From Acholeplasmatales bacterium (lineage in GTDB: Bacteria > Bacillota_I > Bacilli_A > Acholeplasmatales > Anaeroplasmataceae), in NCBI GenBank assembly GCA_016288675.1, contig JAEELC010000113.1, positions 1-11,001 of the forward strand: a stretch of DNA of 11,001 nt. The letters run 5' to 3'. Of the stretch, positions 7,175 through 11,001 are shown piece by piece. Below the pieces are notes generated by a model. It saw nothing but the letters and a program-made list of their open reading frames with translations, had not been told where the DNA came from and ran no database searches. A program made the translations under genes and the position numbers. Within the stretch, counting starts at the first letter, position 1; every line of letters starts with the position of its first letter.

Positions 7175-7220
7175 CAACCTTCCACTTCACAGCCAAGCTC
7201 TTTTATCCATGAGCCTTATC

Positions 7221-7249
7221 ATTATATCACACCAGCATATATAAAGCAA
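7221..7249 (-). promoter_or_regulatory. Promoter of the S10 operon
   Basis: On the minus strand, TTGCTT (7249-7244) and a perfect TATAAT (7226-7221) are separated by exactly 17 bp, with a TG-containing stretch (TGTGA) just before the -10 box. Two phased A-tracts upstream (forward T-runs at 7253-7258 and 7265-7270) resemble an UP element. The start should fall near 7214-7216, leaving a leader of about 130 nt before S10. This is the only strong promoter I can see for the ribosomal genes. Confidence 0.85.
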
Positions 7250-7293
7250 CACTTTTTTAGAAAGTTTTTTACATATGAAATTTAGCATAATAT

Positions 7294-7327
7294 AAAAAAC
7301 TCTGCTAGAAAAAACACAGAGCTTTTT
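7294..7327 (-). terminator. Intrinsic terminator between the lyase gene and the S10 promoter
   Basis: On the minus strand, AAAAAGCTCTG (7327-7317) pairs with CAGAGTTTTTT (7304-7294) over 11 pairs with one G-U, and the loop is 12 nt. The U-run forms the 3' part of the stem and tail. On the plus strand the same position would be an A-C mismatch, so the minus strand is favoured. It ends whatever RNA comes from 7328-7498, or serves as a second stop behind the lyase terminator, and shields the S10 promoter. Confidence 0.6.
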
Positions 7328-7498
7328 GTTAGGAATAGATTTAAAGTTATATGAAGTTTTTGCAAATAAATATAAATATACTTAATATCTTATGTAGTAA
7401 CAAATACTAATTTAGGGAACTTTTATATGCATATTACATCAATTTGTTCCATAAATTATATAAAGGTAATCATTCATCAATATTTTGAAACAGGTAAT
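7328..7498. other. AT-rich stretch with no convincing gene, between two terminators
   Basis: I find no coding frame of credible length or with a ribosome binding site on either strand. On the minus strand there is a perfect TATAAT (7460-7455), but only a poor -35 at 17 bp (ATATTG), or a better TTGATG at a too-short 14 bp. GGAAC and GTTCC (7416-7420 and 7446-7450) could form a hairpin near the start of such a transcript, which would end at the 7294-7327 terminator after about 150 nt. A small RNA is possible but weakly supported. Confidence 0.3.
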
Positions 7499-7531
7499 AA
7501 AAAAAGAATAACCACTATTCATGGTTATTCT
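7499..7531 (-). terminator. Intrinsic terminator of the lyase gene
   Basis: On the minus strand AGAATAACCA (7531-7522) pairs perfectly with TGGTTATTCT (7514-7505), loop 7 nt, followed by a run of seven Us whose first base is the last stem base (7505-7499). It begins 7 nt after the stop codon of the lipoprotein gene. Confidence 0.88.
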
Positions 7532-7538
7532 AAATATT

Positions 7539-10500
7539 TTATCTAACAACTACTGTAATATTATTAATCTTACTTTCTCTTCCTTCAGTAAATTCTAATA
7601 CATAAGTACCGCTATTTACATCAGCCTCTAATAAACCAGAATCTTTTTGAGCAATAACATCTCCATCTAAGTTAACATTGTGTAATTTAGCAATACGTCC
7701 GTCATTAGCAGCATTAATTAAATTAATACTAATATGAGCAGTCTTACCTTCTGCTATATTAAATATGATAACAGCTTCTTGAGTTTGACTATCATATTTA
7801 GATTTGTTTTTATTGCTTGAAATATAATTAATTTCAGTATTTGTTTTATCAGTATCAGATTTAGTTTTTAAATTCTTAGTTGCAGTAACAACATCATTTA
7901 ATTTAACATTACCACTTAGAACTTTTTTACCACCAACTAAAGTTACAAAATCATCACCAGTAAGTACATATGTCTTTTCTTGTTCTTCAACAAAATTACC
8001 ATACAATTTTAAATCACCTGTTACTAAAGAACTAGATTCATATTTAGTAGTAAGATTTGAGTCAGTATACCAACCTTCTAAAGTTTTACCACTTACATTT
8101 GGAACATATGTAATAGTATTATTCTTGATAACTTCTTCTGTATATAGTAATTCTGATTCATTATAATATTCAACATTATATGTAGGCATCTTTTCAAATT
8201 TACCATATATAGTGGTGTTTGAATTAATTTGCGTATTAAAATTAAATAATGAAGTAAACGCGCTATCGCTATACCAGTTAACAAATGTATAGCCTTCTAA
8301 CTCTGGTGTGTAATTAGTAGCTTTACCTTTTTCAGAAACACTTATAGTCTTAAGTGTTTCTTCACCATTTTTAAATGTAACTGTATAAGTAGTAATATTA
8401 GGTACTGCTTGTTTGCTTTCTTTTAAAACTCCAGCATATAAAATACAGTCTTGTTTAGCTTGTTCGGCGCTAGTTAAATGAGTAGCTTTAGTCTTCTTAG
8501 CAATATCATCATAATAGAAAACATTAGGATCAGTATCAAATGATTGTCCATATAAGTTCCCATTTGTTACTGTTTGAGTTCTAGATGTTACTATTGTAGC
8601 ACCTGCTGATGAGCAGTTATCAAATGTATTATTATATGATTTTATTGCAGCAACTTTGCCATCTGATGTTTTTACATCAAATGTTTTTTTAGTATTTTCA
8701 AAATAGCAATTTTCAATAAATGCAAATGCACCAGCATAAATTTGCATATTATTACCACTTGATTTGTAATAATAATTATTATACATATGCATATTAGCTT
8801 GTCTTGCGAATGGTAATCTTGATTGACATTGATCGTAGAAATTGTGATCAAATGTTATACAAGCTGTATGTTGTGTATCGCTTCCACCAACCAATCCAGT
8901 TTTATGATTATTAATATAATGATTATAAGAAATCGAAACATAAGCAAGCTTCTTAAAATCTGTTGCACCATCACCATCATGCTTATCTTGTTCAGAACAT
9001 ACATCCCAGTAGTTCACACCTCTTTTAAATGTATTATTATGAACCCATAAATGTCCAGTTTTAAAACCTGTAAGAGTTGTCGAGTCATCTCCACCTTCAA
9101 ATGAACATGCGTCTTCTGTATATGAATCAAATGTTAAATTCTTAACTTCAATTGATGTACAAGATTTCCATGTGAATCCCCATTGGAAGATTTTCGCATC
9201 TACTCCGACACCTTCAACAGTAACATTTTTAGCATTACTAATGTCTAACATATTATAATATGAATCAAATTCATGTTTTTTACTATCGTACTTTATTTTA
9301 TTAGTAAGACCTTTTAATTCTGTATATTCAGTTTCATTTAGAGTATTAAATCCACTTGAAATTAACTCTGATTGATCATAATTCTTTAGTTGTAAATAAC
9401 TATCATTAGCACCTTTTATAGTTGTTGTTGTAGCAGCGCTATATGCCGATACTGTACGATGGTTCCATGTTGCAGCACCAACTGTTCCTAAAATTCTTAC
9501 ATTAACAGGATAATTTTTATCAGTTGAAGCTTTCAAAATAGCTGAGATACCTGTATATGTTTTATCCTTAATTTTTGCTTGAACTGTATTTTTATTAGCT
9601 TCATTAACATAAACTACAACAGCATTATCTTTTAATGTACCATCATTTTTATATGCACCAATACCATCTGATACATTTACACCAGTAGTATCATCAGCTG
9701 ATGCAAAATGAGCATAGCCATCACGTTCATAAGCTTGAACAGCAATTTCATCGCTTTCAAATGATGAACCATCTGATTTAGTTACTTCAATTGTATAGTT
9801 ACCAGCTTTAAGTCCTAAGATATCAGCACGAGCTATACCACTATTTAATCTAATTAATTCTTTATCAATAGCTGTTGATGTAGAACTACCTTTAAGCTTA
9901 TATTTAACAGAAACATTATTTAAGCTAGAATCTGCCCATTCAATATATGCGCCTTCATTATATGAAGCACATACATAAGGAAGAGCTTCTACTTCTTCAA
10001 ATACTGCATATAAAACTAAATTAGAGCTAATTTTATTGTTAAAGTCATAATTAATAGAATCAGATTCAGATTCTCTCCATCCTACAAAGCGATATCCAGC
10101 CTTTGTAGGGTTAGTTGTAGGAGCCTCTACATTATTATTTTCTTTAATAGTCTTAGTATCAATTGTAGAATTACCATTTTTGAATGTAACTGTATATACA
10201 TTTACATATTTAGCATATAAAGTTAAATCAGATGTAACCGGATCATTAAAGTTATATTTTACATTTAAAGATGCATCTTTATACCAGCCTTCAAAAGACT
10301 TACCCGTCTTATCTTCTGGAGTAAATGAGGTTACCTTTTCACCATTCTTAACAGTCTTTTCAGTAATGCTTGTAGTACCATCTTTAAAAACTACATTAAA
10401 CTTTTGAACAAATCTTGCATATAAATTTAATGAGCTGTTAACAGCACTATTAAAATCATATGGAGTTGTTGCTGTATCGCTTATAAACCAACCAACAAAG

Positions 10501-10844
10501 CTATATCCTTCTTTTACAGGATCTGCAGGCTTTGATACCTTAGTTCCAGTAGCAATCTCATTTGTTGATAACACATTAGTACCATTATAGAATGTTACAT
10601 TATATGTTGTGTTTTCATTATTAACATTTGGATTATCAACTGGATTAGTGGTGTTACCACCATTGTTATTATCATCTGGATTAGTAGTACTACCACTATT
10701 GTTATTATCGTCATCCGTCTTTTTTGAAGGATCATCTTCTACAACCTTATTTTGGTCAGTAATAGTACCTTCAATATTAATGTGACAGCTAGCTAATGTT
10801 GCTAAACCTATCAATGGTAAAATTAAGTATTTTTTCTTCTTCAT
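7539..10844 (-). CDS. Pectate-lyase-like (PL1) lipoprotein with Listeria-Bacteroides repeats
   Basis: A surface lipoprotein probably cleaving pectate by beta-elimination. The 1101 residues begin with a lipoprotein signal (KKKK, hydrophobic core, lipobox LASC with Cys20). An Asn/Asp/Thr linker (35-80) follows, then three Listeria-Bacteroides repeats (81-146, 149-214, 217-284; each with GY/GK-x-F-x-GW and ending LYAxF/Y) and a fibronectin-III-like segment (about 286-371). The PL1 domain (about 373-810) contains GIGAYKNDGTLK, parallel-beta-helix repeats, likely calcium ligands D625/D629, K648 in NHKTGLVGGSD, and RLPFAR (676-681), matching the family's R-x-P-x-x-R with catalytic Arg676, then MHMYNNYY. 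Two more repeats (820-885, 889-953) and a beta-rich, possibly carbohydrate-binding domain (957-1101) follow. The start at 10844 has GGAGG at 10854-10858. The gene is monocistronic, with its own operator-bearing promoter and terminator. Pectin lyase activity or another beta-helix polysaccharide substrate cannot be excluded. Confidence 0.88.
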   Translation of the reverse strand: MKKKKYLILPLIGLATLASCHINIEGTITDQNKVVEDDPSKKTDDDNNNSGSTTNPDDNNNGGNTTNPVDNPNVNNENTTYNVTFYNGTNVLSTNEIATGTKVSKPADPVKEGYSFVGWFISDTATTPYDFNSAVNSSLNLYARFVQKFNVVFKDGTTSITEKTVKNGEKVTSFTPEDKTGKSFEGWYKDASLNVKYNFNDPVTSDLTLYAKYVNVYTVTFKNGNSTIDTKTIKENNNVEAPTTNPTKAGYRFVGWRESESDSINYDFNNKISSNLVLYAVFEEVEALPYVCASYNEGAYIEWADSSLNNVSVKYKLKGSSTSTAIDKELIRLNSGIARADILGLKAGNYTIEVTKSDGSSFESDEIAVQAYERDGYAHFASADDTTGVNVSDGIGAYKNDGTLKDNAVVVYVNEANKNTVQAKIKDKTYTGISAILKASTDKNYPVNVRILGTVGAATWNHRTVSAYSAATTTTIKGANDSYLQLKNYDQSELISSGFNTLNETEYTELKGLTNKIKYDSKKHEFDSYYNMLDISNAKNVTVEGVGVDAKIFQWGFTWKSCTSIEVKNLTFDSYTEDACSFEGGDDSTTLTGFKTGHLWVHNNTFKRGVNYWDVCSEQDKHDGDGATDFKKLAYVSISYNHYINNHKTGLVGGSDTQHTACITFDHNFYDQCQSRLPFARQANMHMYNNYYYKSSGNNMQIYAGAFAFIENCYFENTKKTFDVKTSDGKVAAIKSYNNTFDNCSSAGATIVTSRTQTVTNGNLYGQSFDTDPNVFYYDDIAKKTKATHLTSAEQAKQDCILYAGVLKESKQAVPNITTYTVTFKNGEETLKTISVSEKGKATNYTPELEGYTFVNWYSDSAFTSLFNFNTQINSNTTIYGKFEKMPTYNVEYYNESELLYTEEVIKNNTITYVPNVSGKTLEGWYTDSNLTTKYESSSLVTGDLKLYGNFVEEQEKTYVLTGDDFVTLVGGKKVLSGNVKLNDVVTATKNLKTKSDTDKTNTEINYISSNKNKSKYDSQTQEAVIIFNIAEGKTAHISINLINAANDGRIAKLHNVNLDGDVIAQKDSGLLEADVNSGTYVLEFTEGRESKINNITVVVR
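10641..10712 (-). repeat. Two 36-bp tandem repeats encoding the Asn/Asp-rich linker
   Basis: Two in-frame 36-bp units encode DDNNNSGSTTNP (residues 45-56) and DDNNNGGNTTNP (57-68). They differ at a few positions, mostly third bases. The segment is a flexible spacer between the membrane anchor and the first folded repeat. Unit number could vary between strains. Confidence 0.8.
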
Positions 10845-10865
10845 AATTTTTTACCTCCAACTTCT

Positions 10866-10894
10866 ATTATACCATTTTTAGAAAGCGCTTTCAA
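10866..10894 (-). promoter_or_regulatory. Promoter of the lyase gene
   Basis: On the minus strand TTGAAA (10894-10889) and a perfect TATAAT (10871-10866) are separated by 17 bp. The -10 box lies only 21 nt before the ATG at 10844, so the predicted untranslated leader is about 14-17 nt, with GGAGG close to its 5' end. Confidence 0.85.
10880..10893 (-). promoter_or_regulatory. cre-like (CcpA/LacI-family) operator overlapping the -35 box
   Basis: The minus strand reads TGAAAGCGCTTTCT, which fits the catabolite-responsive element consensus TGWAARCGYTWWCW at every position. Its core, GAAAGCGCTTTC (10881-10892), is a perfect 12-bp palindrome with the central CG typical of LacI-family operators. 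It overlaps the -35 hexamer and the spacer, so a bound repressor would block RNA polymerase. CcpA is the obvious candidate. A pathway-specific LacI-type repressor responding to pectin breakdown products is also possible. Confidence 0.75.
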
Positions 10895-10902
10895 TAAAAA
10901 CA

Positions 10903-10924
10903 TATCAAAAGACTGCTTTTGATA
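10903..10924. repeat. Perfect 9-bp inverted repeat upstream of the lyase promoter
   Basis: TATCAAAAG and CTTTTGATA are separated by the 4-base ACTG. It lies just upstream of the -35 box. On the minus strand it is followed by TGTTTTT, so it could be a terminator for read-through RNA. It could equally be a protein-binding dyad for an activator or repressor of the lyase. Confidence 0.7.
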
Positions 10925-10931
10925 ATACTTA

Positions 10932-10953
10932 TTTAGTATACTTATATACTAAA
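10932..10953. repeat. Second perfect 9-bp inverted repeat upstream of the lyase promoter
   Basis: TTTAGTATA and TATACTAAA are separated by CTTA. It has the same arm and loop lengths as the dyad at 10903-10924, and its centre is 29 bp away. It overlaps the U-tract side of the terminator at 10951-10987. Function unknown; it is either an operator or part of a compound terminator. Confidence 0.65.
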
Positions 10954-10987
10954 AACACCGCCTTGATTTAATCAAAGCGATGTTTTT
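10951..10987 (-). terminator. Intrinsic terminator of an off-window minus-strand gene
   Basis: As minus-strand RNA this is a continuous 17-pair stem (arms 10987-10971 and 10967-10951, loop TAA) with two G-U pairs, ending in UGUUUUU. In plus-strand RNA both G-U pairs become A-C mismatches, so the minus strand is the likely direction. It implies a minus-strand gene ending near or beyond 11001. No coding sequence of it can be identified in the last 14 bases. Confidence 0.8.
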
Positions 10988-11001
10988 AATTAATTAGCAT
11001 G

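Larger units (their letters stand above)
7084..7216 (-). promoter_or_regulatory. Structured 5' leader RNA of the S10 operon
   Basis: Between the predicted transcription start (about 7214-7216) and the S10 start lie about 130 nt without a gene. On the minus strand the RNA can form four elements: a long-range stem joining GCTCATGGA (7206-7214) to TCCATGGAGC (7123-7132) with one bulged G; a three-way junction at 7138-7174; a U-tract at 7132-7136; and a seven-pair hairpin at 7101-7120 just before the ribosome binding site. The density of exact complementarity suggests a cis-regulatory RNA for ribosomal protein synthesis. I have the impression that other Firmicute rpsJ leaders share parts of it (for example CATGGAGCAAGTC), but cannot verify this. 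The ligand is unknown; L4 is a candidate by analogy with E. coli. Confidence 0.7.

Noticed and set aside
7084-7185. In-frame 34-residue N-terminal extension of S10
   Set aside because: It is read from the structured leader. The standard S10 length and the AAGGAG site both fix the start at 7083.
7351-7410. 19-codon plus-strand frame (MKFLQIN...) in the gene-free stretch
   Set aside because: No properly spaced ribosome binding site and a composition expected from AT-rich spacer DNA.
8823-9050. 75-codon plus-strand frame inside the lyase gene
   Set aside because: Antisense to the catalytic domain, AT-driven composition, no initiation signal.
10641-10712. CRISPR-like or mobile-element repeat
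   Set aside because: The two 36-bp units are directly adjacent, in frame, and encode the linker of the lipoprotein. There are no spacers.

Overview
The window holds most of an S10-spc ribosomal protein operon, running right to left on the minus strand, preceded by one large lipoprotein gene on the same strand. The ribosomal gene order (S10, L3, L4, L23, L2, S19, L22, S3, L16, L29, S17, L14, L24, L5, zinc-type S14, S8), strong AAGGAGG ribosome binding sites, AT-rich DNA and sigma-70/sigma-A type promoters point to a low-GC Gram-positive bacterium. TGG is used for Trp and TAA/TAG as stops, so nothing suggests a mycoplasma-type code. A pectate-lyase-like lipoprotein with Listeria-Bacteroides repeats suggests a gut-dwelling member of the Bacilli/Erysipelotrichia or a related host-associated lineage. 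That placement is inference.

Layout: 1-7083 holds sixteen tightly packed ribosomal genes, with S8 cut by the window edge. Several Shine-Dalgarno sequences overlap the stop codon or last codons of the gene upstream, which suggests translational coupling. 7084-7249 holds the operon promoter and a leader of about 130 nt that can fold into a three-way junction, a proximal hairpin and a long-range closing stem. It looks like a cis-acting regulatory RNA. 7250-7538 has no convincing protein gene. It contains two minus-strand terminators separated by about 170 AT-rich bases.

7539-10844 encodes a 1101-residue lipoprotein: lipobox, Asn/Asp-rich linker, three Listeria-Bacteroides repeats, a fibronectin-III-like segment, a PL1-type pectate lyase domain, two more repeats and a C-terminal beta-rich domain. 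Its promoter carries a perfect palindrome matching the CcpA/LacI-family operator consensus across the -35 box. Two further perfect dyads and the terminator of an off-window minus-strand gene lie upstream.

The ribosomal genes supply core components of both subunits. The lyase is a separate, probably sugar-regulated accessory gene for attacking plant pectin outside the cell. The points most worth a second look are the S10 leader RNA, the degenerate GXXG loop and long tail of S3, the insertion in the KOW motif of L24, and the array of dyads upstream of the lyase.
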